In this document: positions 26,812 through 35,098 of the stretch, in pieces | Layout of the letters: the number at the start of each line of letters is the position of its first letter | Position numbering within the stretch: position 1 is the first letter of the stretch | Assembly: GCA_964617015.1 (NCBI GenBank) | Contig: CAZTVG010000001.1 | Span: 54,556 to 118,555, forward strand | Origin: ASMP01 sp964617015 | GTDB taxonomy: Archaea; Nanobdellota; Nanobdellia; Pacearchaeales; GW2011-AR1 | Length of the DNA stretch: 64,000 bases | Direction of reading: 5' to 3' | Translations under genes and position numbers: made by a program | The notes under the pieces: generated by a model | The model's input: the letters and a program-made list of their open reading frames with translations, nothing else | Database searches by the model: none | What the model was told of the DNA's origin: nothing

Positions 26812-27369
26812 ATGGCACAAGCAAAAAAAAGACAGAAATTTTTTGATGTGAGTATTCCCATCTTAGAAAAAGAAACCCAGTTATATGGATATGGCCTTAA
26901 GGACCTAGAAGGAAGATACATAAAATATGACTTAACAAGGCTATTAAGAGGTAAAAGCATACTTCTTCAGTTAAAAGTCAAGATTCAGGAAGACAAAGCA
27001 GTTGCAGAACCCAGAGAACTGAGAGTTATGCCTTACTTTATCAGAAGAATGATGAGAAAGGGAACAAATTATGTTGAAGATTCTTTTTCTGCAGAGTGCA
27101 AAGACGCCCAGGTAAGAATAAAACCTTTTTTTATAACAAGAAAAAAAGTTTCAAGGGCTGTCAGAAAAGCTCTCAGAGAGAGAGCAAAAGAAGAACTAAT
27201 AAACTATGTAAAAAACAAAAGTGTAAACGTGCTTTTTGAGGAAATTATGAAAAACAAAATTCAAAAACCCCTGAGTCTAAAACTGAAAAAAATTTATCCC
27301 CTCTCATTGTGTGAAATAAGGGTTTTCAAAGTTGAAAGATATTTAGAAAGTAAGGAAAAAGAGAAATAA
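26812..27369 (+). CDS. rps3ae: Ribosomal protein eS1 (S3Ae)
   Basis: The 185-residue protein matches eS1: the N-terminal KKRQKFFDVSIP, YDLTRLLRGKS, and the conserved YFIRRMMRKGTNYVEDSF followed by IKPFFITRKKVSRAVRKALR. It sits next to eL44 as is common in archaea. It is slightly shorter than typical archaeal eS1 (about 195-200), consistent with the compact ribosomal proteins in this window. Confidence 0.94.
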   Translation: MAQAKKRQKFFDVSIPILEKETQLYGYGLKDLEGRYIKYDLTRLLRGKSILLQLKVKIQEDKAVAEPRELRVMPYFIRRMMRKGTNYVEDSFSAECKDAQVRIKPFFITRKKVSRAVRKALRERAKEELINYVKNKSVNVLFEEIMKNKIQKPLSLKLKKIYPLSLCEIRVFKVERYLESKEKEK

Positions 27370-27975
27370 TTATTTCACGAAAGAGTTTATTATAGGAACC
27401 TTTAGATTGTAATCAAGATTATTTTTCAATAAAAGATAATCACTTCTGATCATGTTCTTTCTGTTTTCTTCTAAATCATAATATTTAATATCTTCCCTCG
27501 TGGAAACCGAAACAAGCATCAAAAGAAAACTGTATATTATTTTTCCCTTCTTCCTTATTTGTTCCAGAGATATACTCTTGATGCCCTTAAATGAAGAATT
27601 GATTCCAAACTTATCCTTCATGATTCTCATTGTAGCCTTTTTTATATTTTCTCCGACAAAAATTCTTCCTCCAGGCAGAGACAAAAAATTATTGTAGGGT
27701 CTTTTCTTACGGTGATGCAAAAAATATTTTCCTTTTTTCTCTGCAACAATTAACAAAACCGGCAAAATCGCCTGTTTTTCCGTGATATATGGGATAAGGT
27801 GTTCATAGTTTTCAGAGAGCATGTAATTTTCTCCGTTCTTAACAACAATTCCTTTAGAAATTAATTTCTTCAGATGATAAGCCAGCTTATTTGATCTTGA
27901 TTCTGTCTTATCTTCAATCTCACTGAATCTAAGTTTGTTCTTGTAAAGAAAAACATTCAATATATCTTTTTCCAT
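27370..27975 (-). CDS. Winged-helix protein with degenerate Nudix domain
   Basis: The first 60 of 201 residues form a winged helix (RFSEIEDKTESRSNKLAYHL, then KGIVVKNGENYML). The rest is a Nudix fold with PGGRIFVGENIKKATMRIMKDKFGI. Compared with the Nudix box GX5EX7REUXEEXGU, the metal-binding RE..EE becomes RI..DK, so hydrolysis should be lost. This suggests a ligand-sensing regulator, comparable in logic to NrtR though with the domain order reversed. It abuts S3Ae convergently. Its target is unknown; the divergent Nudix gene at 28030 is an obvious candidate. Confidence 0.75.
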   Translation of the reverse strand: MEKDILNVFLYKNKLRFSEIEDKTESRSNKLAYHLKKLISKGIVVKNGENYMLSENYEHLIPYITEKQAILPVLLIVAEKKGKYFLHHRKKRPYNNFLSLPGGRIFVGENIKKATMRIMKDKFGINSSFKGIKSISLEQIRKKGKIIYSFLLMLVSVSTREDIKYYDLEENRKNMIRSDYLLLKNNLDYNLKVPIINSFVK

Positions 27976-28029
27976 TTTAGTCAGATTTTTTGAGGAAACG
28001 TTTAAATAAAAAAACTATTGTCCTGCAAT

Positions 28030-28518
28030 ATGTATGATAAAAATCAGGCACATTATGTTGTTGTCACAGGAGTTTTAGTCAAAGATGGAAAATTCCTGAT
28101 AACGAAAAGGGCTGAATGGGAAAAAGCTTTTCCTGGAAAATGGACTGTCCCGGGTGGAAAATTGGAAGTTCTTGATTATGTATTGCGAGAAAAAGACACT
28201 TCCCACCACTGGTATAATGTATTCGAAGATTTGTTGAGGAGAGAGATAAAAGAAGAGGTCGGATTAGAAATTAAAAATATTGGATATATAACAAGCATGG
28301 TTTATATCAGGTCGGATAAAATCCCCACCATCATTGTAAGTTTATTTGCAGAACCAACAACAGAAAACATAATGCTATGTCCTGCACTAACAGAGTATGC
28401 TTGGATTACATTAGAAGAGGCAAAAAATTATGATTTGATAGAAGGAATTTGTGAAGAGTTAGAAATACTAGACAGACACCTTAAAGGACAAAAATTAGAA
28501 GAATGGGAAAAAGCTTAA
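28030..28518 (+). CDS. Nudix hydrolase
   Basis: The 162-residue protein carries an intact RREIKEEVGL half of the Nudix box. The first half (VPGGKLE) is separated from it by about 20 extra residues including KDTSHHWYNVFED, a pattern seen in a distinct archaeal/bacterial Nudix subgroup. The substrate is unknown, perhaps a modified nucleotide. I take ATG at 28030 rather than the TTG at 28018. A TATA-like tttaaataaa lies about 28 nt upstream, and it is divergent from the winged-helix/Nudix protein, with only 54 bp between them. Confidence 0.8.
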   Translation: MYDKNQAHYVVVTGVLVKDGKFLITKRAEWEKAFPGKWTVPGGKLEVLDYVLREKDTSHHWYNVFEDLLRREIKEEVGLEIKNIGYITSMVYIRSDKIPTIIVSLFAEPTTENIMLCPALTEYAWITLEEAKNYDLIEGICEELEILDRHLKGQKLEEWEKA

Positions 28519-28559
28519 AACAAGAAATCTTTTAAATCAATTAATTCTTTTAAAATTAT

Positions 28560-28572
28560 GCCTGTGTAGCTC
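28560..28572 (+). repeat. Copy of the tRNA-Thr 5' end
   Basis: The 13-mer GCCTGTGTAGCTC is identical to the first 13 bases of the tRNA-Thr that begins 58 bp downstream (28618-28630). The intervening 45 bases have no T arm or anticodon arm, so this is not a second tRNA. Confidence 0.7.
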
Positions 28573-28617
28573 TTTCCTGAATTGATGAGGAAACGAGTGA
28601 AAAGGTGAACAACATGG

Positions 28618-28689
28618 GCCTGTGTAGCTCAGTGTTAGAGCAACGCACCTGTAATGCGTAGGTCATGGGTTAGAGTCCCATCACAGGCT
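28618..28689 (+). tRNA. tRNA-Thr (TGT) with unusual loops
   Basis: Acceptor GCCTGTG/CACAGGC, D stem GCTC/GAGC, anticodon stem ACGCA/TGCGT and T stem ATGGG/CCCAT all pair perfectly. The anticodon loop is CCTGTAA: anticodon TGT but C33 instead of U33. The D loop AGTGTTA has U at position 19, and the T loop TTAGAGT has A at 56, so the usual G19-C56 elbow pair becomes U19-A56. Discriminator U is found in archaeal tRNA-Thr. Perfect stems argue for function despite the unusual loops. Confidence 0.85.
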
Positions 28690-28729
28690 TTTTAAGAAAA
28701 CGGGGAAATGCAAACTAATTTAAAAATAA

Positions 28730-29284
28730 TCACTTCTCAATCACTTCCGCCTTGTCGTCATCAATAAGGATTTTGGCAATTTCCCTAGAAATATTTGCAA
28801 TCTGACCTTTTTCAAAAGGACCAATTTTTTCTCCTTCCAAATCCAAGAATTCTCCAACATCCTTCTTAAAAATAACCAACTCATTTTTTGAGTTTCCTTC
28901 TTTCTTCCCGCTTAAAAGTTCATTAAGTTTTTTGTCAGAACTTTCCATGTTTTTCATCAGGGCTTCAAACAAAGATTTTTCAAAAGAAAGCATATTATCA
29001 AAATCCTGCTTTGAAATTCCTGTTTCTGCAGCAATTAAAACAAGATTCAGGATTTTCTTCCTCCTCCTTGTCATTAGCTCCCTGAAGAGAGTCACAGCGT
29101 TTTCCAGTTGTTTTTTTGTCTTGGCAATCATGTCTGAGAAAATATTATCCTCTTTTGAAGCCATCTCTCTTTTTTCCTTGAGATATCCTGCAACTTCTGT
29201 AATAAAATTCTTTAGTAAAGGCTGTAACTGATCAGAATATCTCTCTTTTCTTGTTGCCTCATAAAGATCACTATAAGTTATCAT
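28730..29284 (-). CDS. GINS complex subunit (Gins51-like)
   Basis: The 184-residue protein fits the archaeal Gins51 family: ITYSDLYEATRKERYSDQLQ at the N-terminus, then the helical A domain with KKQLENAVTLFRELMTRRRKKIL, and a short C-terminal B domain (VGEFLDLEGEKIGPFEKGQI). GINS joins MCM and RecJ-like/Cdc45 protein in the replicative CMG helicase; a RecJ-like gene is at 38575. I start at the Met at 29284 (MITYSDLY), three codons inside the open frame. Confidence 0.85.
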   Translation of the reverse strand: MITYSDLYEATRKERYSDQLQPLLKNFITEVAGYLKEKREMASKEDNIFSDMIAKTKKQLENAVTLFRELMTRRRKKILNLVLIAAETGISKQDFDNMLSFEKSLFEALMKNMESSDKKLNELLSGKKEGNSKNELVIFKKDVGEFLDLEGEKIGPFEKGQIANISREIAKILIDDDKAEVIEK

Positions 29285-29338
29285 AAAAAACATAAATAGG
29301 GAAGATTTTTAATAATTGCTATAGTCTGATTTAACAAA

Positions 29339-30661
29339 TCACCTTGTAAACCCAACTTTATCTAGTAATTCCTTACCCATAATCATTCCCAGAGTTCCTC
29401 TTCTCGCGTTTTTCTCACAAAACTTTTCTCCTTTTTCTTCAGAATTTTTTCTTGGGTAAAAAGGAATCTTCTGATTTGCGTATTCCAAAAATGAAGTAAA
29501 GCTGAACCTTCTTTTTGGAGAGGCATCATTGTAAAATAGAACAGGAACAGGGTCTGAAGAATGTGTTTTAAGCTTGCATGGGGTTGAATGGTCTGCAGTA
29601 ACAACAACCTTAATTTTGTTTGGAGGAGCAAATTTTCTCAAGAACTTGAAAAGAGTTTTATCCACGTACTCCAGCATTAATTTTTTTTCAACAGGCTTGT
29701 TGTCGTGTCCAGGCAGATCTGTTTCCTTTATATGGATGTAAGCATAATCAGTATTTTTATGGTTTTTTTTCAGAACTTTAATTGAAAAATTGCAAGCTTT
29801 TTCCAGACCTTCTCGAAGGTTTTCGTATGAATCATGACTTTTCAATCTTGGATAATCAAAAGAAAAAACCTTCATTCCGCAGGCTCTTGAAAAGCCAATT
29901 TCAAGAGGCATATAAGCTACAGAAAGCCATCTTTTGTAAAATTTTAACTTAGGGGCTTCAATTCCTGCCCCCCTCATAAGGAGACAGTTTGCAGGCAACA
30001 ATCCTTTTTTTCTTCTCACTTCATTAATTGGATGCTTGTCGAGAACATCAAAAGCTTTACTAACAAATTCTTTAAGAATATTTACTGTGTATTGTGTGTT
30101 TTCATCATCATCCAGAGCCTTAAAATTACCTATCTTGTCTGCTCCCTTAGATTCTCCTTTTAAATATGCAAAATCATTTCCAGTAATATTGTCTGAAAAT
30201 CCCCCCCTTAAAACCAAAACTGCACGATGCTGGATTGTTGGCTTGAAAACAAATTTACACGGGATTTTTATTTTATTTAAAGCCTTGGCAAGAATTTCTG
30301 CTTCTGATGTTGTAAGAGTTCTTCCAGCTCTTCTGTCAAGGATTTTTTCCTTGTTCTGGGAATCTATGGTTGCAAAATTAACTCTTAATGCTAAATCCCC
30401 TCTCGTGAGTTTTATGTCTGTTCCTCTTGCCTCCAGTTGACCGCGCGTACTGTTAATTAAGTCATTCCCGAAAATAGAAACAATTGCCTCATCTGATCCT
30501 GGAACAAATCCCGGTCTTACAGGATACATATATCCCATTTTTCCTCTTGTAGCCAAAAAATCCAGGTTAGGCATTTCGGCTGCTCCCAGAGGTGTTTTGT
30601 CTTGAAGTTGCCTCAATGGCAAATCAGCCATCCCGTCAAGAATCACAAGTATTCCTTTCAT
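29339..30661 (-). CDS. apgM: Cofactor-independent phosphoglycerate mutase, archaeal type
   Basis: The 440-residue protein starts MKGILVILDGMADLP, with the metal-binding Asp of the alkaline phosphatase superfamily, followed by GSDEAIVSIFGND with the catalytic Ser region, and later HIKETDLPGHDNKP and TADHSTPCKLKTHSSDPVP with metal-binding Asp/His. These identify the archaeal aPGAM family, which interconverts 2- and 3-phosphoglycerate. The start at 30661 was chosen over a frame 33 codons longer because the family begins exactly here. Confidence 0.93.
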   Translation of the reverse strand: MKGILVILDGMADLPLRQLQDKTPLGAAEMPNLDFLATRGKMGYMYPVRPGFVPGSDEAIVSIFGNDLINSTRGQLEARGTDIKLTRGDLALRVNFATIDSQNKEKILDRRAGRTLTTSEAEILAKALNKIKIPCKFVFKPTIQHRAVLVLRGGFSDNITGNDFAYLKGESKGADKIGNFKALDDDENTQYTVNILKEFVSKAFDVLDKHPINEVRRKKGLLPANCLLMRGAGIEAPKLKFYKRWLSVAYMPLEIGFSRACGMKVFSFDYPRLKSHDSYENLREGLEKACNFSIKVLKKNHKNTDYAYIHIKETDLPGHDNKPVEKKLMLEYVDKTLFKFLRKFAPPNKIKVVVTADHSTPCKLKTHSSDPVPVLFYNDASPKRRFSFTSFLEYANQKIPFYPRKNSEEKGEKFCEKNARRGTLGMIMGKELLDKVGFTR

Positions 30662-30802
30662 TTGGATTCCTCCCGAAGACGAATGAATAAAAATCTTTGA
30701 TTTGATTTCATTGAAACTAAGAAATATCCTTTCTTTATAAAAATTTATGTTCAATAACAAAAGATTAGTTAAGATTATAAATATCCTGCAATTTGGTAGG
30801 GT

Positions 30803-31825
30803 ATGTTCAAATTTTTAAAGGAAAAACTGGGAAGCTGGGTAAAAAAAATTTCTAGAGAAAAAGAAAAAGCTGAAAAAACAAAGTTAAAGGAAGTTAAAAA
30901 AATAATTATAAAACCTGAAAAAGAAAAAGGATTGGGAAAAGGAATTTTCAGAAGAATAAGTGAAAAGATAAGTAAAATAAAAATCTCCGAGAAAGAATTT
31001 GAAGTCTATAAAGAGGAATTAGGAATGCTTCTTCTGGAGAATAATGTGGCTTTTGAAGTTTCAGAGAAAATAATCAAGGAACTTGAAGAAAAAATTGTCG
31101 GGAAAGAACTTTTAAAGAAAGAAATAGAATCAGAGATAAAAGAAGCTCTTAAGGAAATAATTGAAAATATCCTGATAAAGCCTTTTGATTTGGCTGAAAA
31201 AATAAAGGAAAAATCTCGAGATCAATCAAAAGAACCTTATGTTATTCTTTTTGTGGGAATAAACGGAACAGGAAAAACAACAACAGTAGCCAAAATTGCA
31301 GATTTTCTTAAAAAGAAAAAACTTCTGTGCGTAATTGCTGCTGCAGACACTTTTCGTGCTGCCAGTATAGAACAAATAAAAAAACACGGAGAAAGAATCA
31401 ATGTGAAAGTTATTTCACAGCAGTATGGCTCAGACCCTGCGGCAGTAGGTTTTGATGCCATAAAATATGCCAAAAAAAATTTCATAAACTGTGTTTTAAT
31501 TGACACAGCAGGTCGCATGCACACTTCAAAAAACCTTCTCAAAGAAATAGAAAAGATATCAAGAGTTTGCAGGCCTGATACAAAGATTTTTGTAGGGGAA
31601 TCAATAACAGGAAATGACTCTGTGGAGCAGGCAAAAAGTTTTGACTGGTCAATCGGGATTGACGGCATTGTCTTAACAAAAGCCGATGTTGATGAAAGAG
31701 GCGGCACAGCTCTCTCTCTTGGTTATGTGACAAAAAAGCCGATTCTCTTCCTGGGAACAGGTCAGGAATATGACGATATTGAGGTTTTTGATAAAAAGAA
31801 ATTTGTCAAGGAATTAGGGTTATAA
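30803..31825 (+). CDS. ftsY: Signal recognition particle receptor FtsY
   Basis: The 340-residue protein has a Lys/Glu-rich N-terminal region for membrane contact, an N domain (from about 50), and the G domain with GINGTGKTTTVAKIA (about 150-164), the DTFRAASIEQ insertion-box motif, DTAGRMH, TKADVDERGG and LFLGTGQEYDD. It docks SRP-bound ribosomes at the membrane. A TATA-like gattataaat lies about 27 nt upstream. Its partner srp54 is 0.8 kb downstream on the same strand, with msrA in between on the other strand. Confidence 0.96.
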   Translation: MFKFLKEKLGSWVKKISREKEKAEKTKLKEVKKIIIKPEKEKGLGKGIFRRISEKISKIKISEKEFEVYKEELGMLLLENNVAFEVSEKIIKELEEKIVGKELLKKEIESEIKEALKEIIENILIKPFDLAEKIKEKSRDQSKEPYVILFVGINGTGKTTTVAKIADFLKKKKLLCVIAAADTFRAASIEQIKKHGERINVKVISQQYGSDPAAVGFDAIKYAKKNFINCVLIDTAGRMHTSKNLLKEIEKISRVCRPDTKIFVGESITGNDSVEQAKSFDWSIGIDGIVLTKADVDERGGTALSLGYVTKKPILFLGTGQEYDDIEVFDKKKFVKELGL

Positions 31826-31836
31826 GTTACTTCTCA

Positions 31837-32451
31837 TCATTCTCCCCAAGTTTCCTTAAGAAAATCCTCTCTGCCGGAGCCTTTCCTATAAGCCTTGTAA
31901 TCCAGAATTCTTTTTTTGTAATAGTCTTGATGATATTCTTCTGCTTCATAAAAAGCTGAAACAGGAATAATCTCTGTGACTATTGGCCTATCAAATTTCC
32001 CTGAATCTCCTAACTGCTTCTTTGATTTTTCCGCAGTTTTTCTTTGATTTTCATCATGATAGAAAATTGCTGTCAGATATTGTGCACCACGGTCTGCAAA
32101 CTGTCCCCCTGAATCAGTCGGGTCAATCTGCCTCCAGAAAACCTCAACAAGTTCTTCATAGGAAATTTTTGAAGGATTGTAAATTACCCTCACTGTTTCC
32201 AGATGCCCTGTCTTGCCGGAAGAAACTTCTTCATAAGTCGGATTTTCTTCTTCCCCTCCAGAATAACCTGAAACAACACTAATCACACCGTCAAGTTCTT
32301 GGTAAGCAGCCTCCATACACCAAAAGCAACCACCTGCAAAAGTCGCTTCTTTCAATTCTTCATCCAAATGCATGTCTGCTTTTGTCACCTTTGTGTAAAC
32401 TCCAAAAACAGCCAGTAATAAAAAAATTCCAATTATAAAATATTTCATCAT
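31837..32451 (-). CDS. msrA: Peptide-methionine (S)-S-oxide reductase with signal sequence
   Basis: The 204-residue MsrA has the catalytic GGCFWCMEAAY motif near residue 41, HLETVRVIYNPSKISYEELVEVFW (cut) and QYLTAIFYHDENQ. The first 25 residues form a hydrophobic signal or anchor (YFIIGIFLLLAVFGVY), so the enzyme likely works outside the membrane and repairs oxidised methionines in surface proteins. Its C-terminus converges with ftsY. Resolving cysteines common at the C-terminus of many MsrA are not visible. Confidence 0.93.
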   Translation of the reverse strand: MMKYFIIGIFLLLAVFGVYTKVTKADMHLDEELKEATFAGGCFWCMEAAYQELDGVISVVSGYSGGEEENPTYEEVSSGKTGHLETVRVIYNPSKISYEELVEVFWRQIDPTDSGGQFADRGAQYLTAIFYHDENQRKTAEKSKKQLGDSGKFDRPIVTEIIPVSAFYEAEEYHQDYYKKRILDYKAYRKGSGREDFLKETWGE

Positions 32452-32534
32452 CCAACCAAGAATTATGCATTTAAATTATTTCCGAACCACAACTTTATTA
32501 ACTATTATTATATTTCTAAAAATAGGTTTTAGTT

Positions 32535-32569
32535 CTCGCAATGTGGGTGTTTAGAGACTTCGTTGCGGG
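32535..32569 (+). promoter_or_regulatory. Stem-loop overlapping a purine-rich ribosome-binding-like site before srp54
   Basis: CTCGCAA (32535-32541) pairs with TTGCGGG (32563-32569), seven pairs with one G-U. The 3' arm runs into GGGGGAG, 12-20 nt before the srp54 ATG. The stem could hide the purine run and so tune SRP54 synthesis. This is inferred from sequence only. Confidence 0.35.
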
Positions 32570-32584
32570 GGAGTAATCACAAAA

Positions 32585-33952
32585 ATGCTTGAAAAACTTT
32601 CCGAGATTTTAAGAAAAGCCACTGATAAAATAGCAAATGCCATATTTCTTGATAAAAATCTCGTGGACTCAATAATAAAGGATTTGCAGAGGGCGTTAAT
32701 AGAAGCCGATGTAAATATTCTTATGGTCAAAGAATTAAGTGACAGGATAAGAAAATCTGCTCTTGATGAAAGAATAAAGGGTCTGAAAAAGAAAGAGCAT
32801 ATCATAAAGCTGTTACATGATGAAATTTCAGGAATCTTGGGAGAACACAGGCAATTAAAATTGCAGAAAAAGCAAAATAGAATCATGTTTATTGGTTTAT
32901 ATGGTGCAGGAAAAACAACAACAGTAGCAAAACTGGGAAATTACTTCTCCAAAAGAGGAAATAAGGTGGCCCTTGTTGGTTTGGATACACACAGACTTGC
33001 TGCACCAGAGCAGTTAAAACAACTTGCAGAAAAACACAAGCTGTCTTACTTTGTAGAAATTGATGGAAAAAACCCCTTGAAAATCTGGAAAAAATACGGA
33101 AAAAAACTCAAGGATTTCAACGTTGTTCTCATAGACACCGCAGGACGCCACACCCTGGACAAAGAGCTTATCAGTGAAATAAAAGACTTAAACAAGGAAA
33201 TTAAGCCAACAGAAATAATTCTCGTAATGCCTGCAGACATCGGTCAGGCTGCAAAAAAGCAAACCAAGGAATTCAAAGAAGCTGTTGACATTTCAGGGGT
33301 CATAATCACCAGGATGGATTCCACTGCAAGGGGTGGCGGAGCTTTAACAGCTTGCGCAGAAACAAAAGCAGGCGTGTATTTCATAACAACAGGGGAAAAA
33401 ATTAATGACATAGAAGAATTCAATCCAAAGTCCTTTTTGTCAAGACTCCTTGGAATGGGTGACCTTGAAACCCTCATGGAAAAAATAAGGTCTGTAACAA
33501 ATCAGGATGAGCAGGAAAAAGTTAAGAAAAGAATTGAAGAAGGAAAACTCTCCCTGGAAGACGTGATTGAACAGGTAAAGTCGATGAATTCCCTGGGTGG
33601 GTTTGAAAAAATAAAGTCAATGATTCCAGGTCTTGGAAAAGCGAAAATTCCTGAAAATCTTCTCGAAAGCCAGGAAGCAAAAATCTCCAAATGGGAGCAT
33701 ATTGTAAAATCCATGACTCCTGAAGAAAGGGAAAATCCCGAACTGCTTGAAAAACAAACCTCCAGAATATCAAGAACTGCAAAAGGGGCAGGAGTTCATA
33801 ACAGTGATATTCGTGCGTTACTGAAACAGTACAAGCTCTTAAATGAAATGCTCAAGTCAGGCAAAGACATGGATATCTCAGGAGGTTTAAGCCAGAAACA
33901 ACTCCAGAAACTTGCCAAGAAATTCGGAAAAGTAAAAAAAATCAGGTTTTAG
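32585..33952 (+). CDS. srp54: Signal recognition particle 54 kDa protein
   Basis: The 455-residue GTPase has the N domain, then the G domain with GLYGAGKTTTVAKLG (about 101-115), DTHRLAAPEQL, DTAGRH, TRMDSTARGGGAL and FITTGEKIND. The C-terminal M domain contains the methionine-containing helices and the RNA-binding SRISRTAKGAGVHNSDIR. It binds signal sequences and 7S RNA. The 7S RNA gene is not in this window. An upstream stem-loop with a purine run may control translation. Confidence 0.96.
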   Translation: MLEKLSEILRKATDKIANAIFLDKNLVDSIIKDLQRALIEADVNILMVKELSDRIRKSALDERIKGLKKKEHIIKLLHDEISGILGEHRQLKLQKKQNRIMFIGLYGAGKTTTVAKLGNYFSKRGNKVALVGLDTHRLAAPEQLKQLAEKHKLSYFVEIDGKNPLKIWKKYGKKLKDFNVVLIDTAGRHTLDKELISEIKDLNKEIKPTEIILVMPADIGQAAKKQTKEFKEAVDISGVIITRMDSTARGGGALTACAETKAGVYFITTGEKINDIEEFNPKSFLSRLLGMGDLETLMEKIRSVTNQDEQEKVKKRIEEGKLSLEDVIEQVKSMNSLGGFEKIKSMIPGLGKAKIPENLLESQEAKISKWEHIVKSMTPEERENPELLEKQTSRISRTAKGAGVHNSDIRALLKQYKLLNEMLKSGKDMDISGGLSQKQLQKLAKKFGKVKKIRF

Positions 33953-33957
33953 TTAAA

Positions 33958-34545
33958 ATGGTGCCACAAATAGAATTTAGATATTCTAACATTTATGATG
34001 AACGTTTCAAGAAACACAGAAAATCTAAAATGGCTTCTAAAAGGAAGTTTACAGAAAAAACCATTAAAATTTATATAAAAAATCTAGAAAAAGAATGGGG
34101 CAAGAATGGTGATAGAATATTACTAGAATTAGAGAAACTTACAAGGTTAAGGTGGCATGAGCAAAAGATTATATGTTATGTTGTGGAAAACACAATACCA
34201 TTTTCAGATCCGTTAACTATACCATTTTATGACAAAGTTGATTTTGCAATTGACATGTTAACTCATGAATTAATTCATCAGATTTACACACAAGGAAATA
34301 ATCTTAAAAAATGTAAAAAGGCATGGAATCATTTATTTAAAAAATATAAAAAAGATACCTGGAATACGGTAATCCACATTCCCCTACATGCAGTTCATTC
34401 ATCAGTTTACCTTAAATTCTTTGGAAAAAATAGGCTAGAAAGAAACATTAAACTATTCAAAGATTTGCCTGATTACGCTCGTTCCTGGAAAATAGTACAA
34501 AAAGAAGGTTATAAAAATATAATAAATGAATTTAAAAAAGAGTAA
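33958..34545 (+). CDS. Putative HExxH metalloprotease-like protein
   Basis: The 195-residue protein is not assigned to a named family. It contains THELIHQIY at about residues 101-109, an HExxH zinc-binding motif on a helix, and a second His cluster, IPLHAVHSSVYLKF, about 40 residues later, which could supply the third ligand. No signal peptide is present, so it should be cytosolic. It starts six bases after srp54 and its stop lies just before the next ATG. The zincin assignment rests on the motif alone. Confidence 0.6.
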   Translation: MVPQIEFRYSNIYDERFKKHRKSKMASKRKFTEKTIKIYIKNLEKEWGKNGDRILLELEKLTRLRWHEQKIICYVVENTIPFSDPLTIPFYDKVDFAIDMLTHELIHQIYTQGNNLKKCKKAWNHLFKKYKKDTWNTVIHIPLHAVHSSVYLKFFGKNRLERNIKLFKDLPDYARSWKIVQKEGYKNIINEFKKE

Positions 34546-34546
34546 A

Positions 34547-35098
34547 ATGAAAAAGGTTTTCTTAATTCACGGGTGGGGTGGCAGTTCTTCAAGTGAGCCA
34601 TGGCTTGATTGGCTTAAAGAAGAGCTGAGAAGAAAAGGTTTTGAGGTTACTGCTTTTGATATGCCGAATACAGACGAACCAAAAATAGAGGAATGGGTCG
34701 GATATTTAAGAAAGAACGTCGGGAGAGTTGATGAAAAAACTTATTTTGTTGGGCATAGTATAGGGTGCCAAACGATTCTAAGATATCTAGAGAAATTACA
34801 TAAAAATAAAAAAATTGCTGGTTGTGTTTTTATTGCGCCATGGCTTGATCTGATTAATCAAGAACCAGAGGAACTTGAGATTGCCCATCCTTGGATAAAC
34901 ACAAAAATTGACTTTGGAAGAATTTTAAGCCATTGTGACAATTTCTTGGCCATTTTTTCAAGCGACGATCCTTGTGTGCATCTAAATGAATCTGAAAAAT
35001 TCAGAAAAAACCTGGGGGCAAAAATAATCATAAAAAAGAACGAGGAGCACTTTAATGATACGGAAAAAATTTATGAAATTTTAGAATTCATAAAATGA
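34547..35098 (+). CDS. Alpha/beta hydrolase, RBBP9/YdeN-like
   Basis: The 183-residue protein matches the small serine hydrolase group: FLIHGWGGSSSSEPWLDWL at the N-terminus, the nucleophile elbow VGHSIGC (Ser near residue 73), a distal Asp in FSSDDPCVH and the catalytic His in NEEHFND. The substrate is unknown. I use the Met at 34547. Its TGA overlaps the ATG of the VKOR gene. Confidence 0.85.
   Translation: MKKVFLIHGWGGSSSSEPWLDWLKEELRRKGFEVTAFDMPNTDEPKIEEWVGYLRKNVGRVDEKTYFVGHSIGCQTILRYLEKLHKNKKIAGCVFIAPWLDLINQEPEELEIAHPWINTKIDFGRILSHCDNFLAIFSSDDPCVHLNESEKFRKNLGAKIIIKKNEEHFNDTEKIYEILEFIK

Noticed and set aside
28573..28617. C/D box sRNA or hammerhead-like core (CTGAATTGATGAGGAAAC)
   Set aside because: Only adjacent D'- and C'-like elements are present; outer C and D boxes with 12-nt guide spacing are missing. 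The hammerhead CUGAUGA core is not exact and no stem II or stem III can be drawn.
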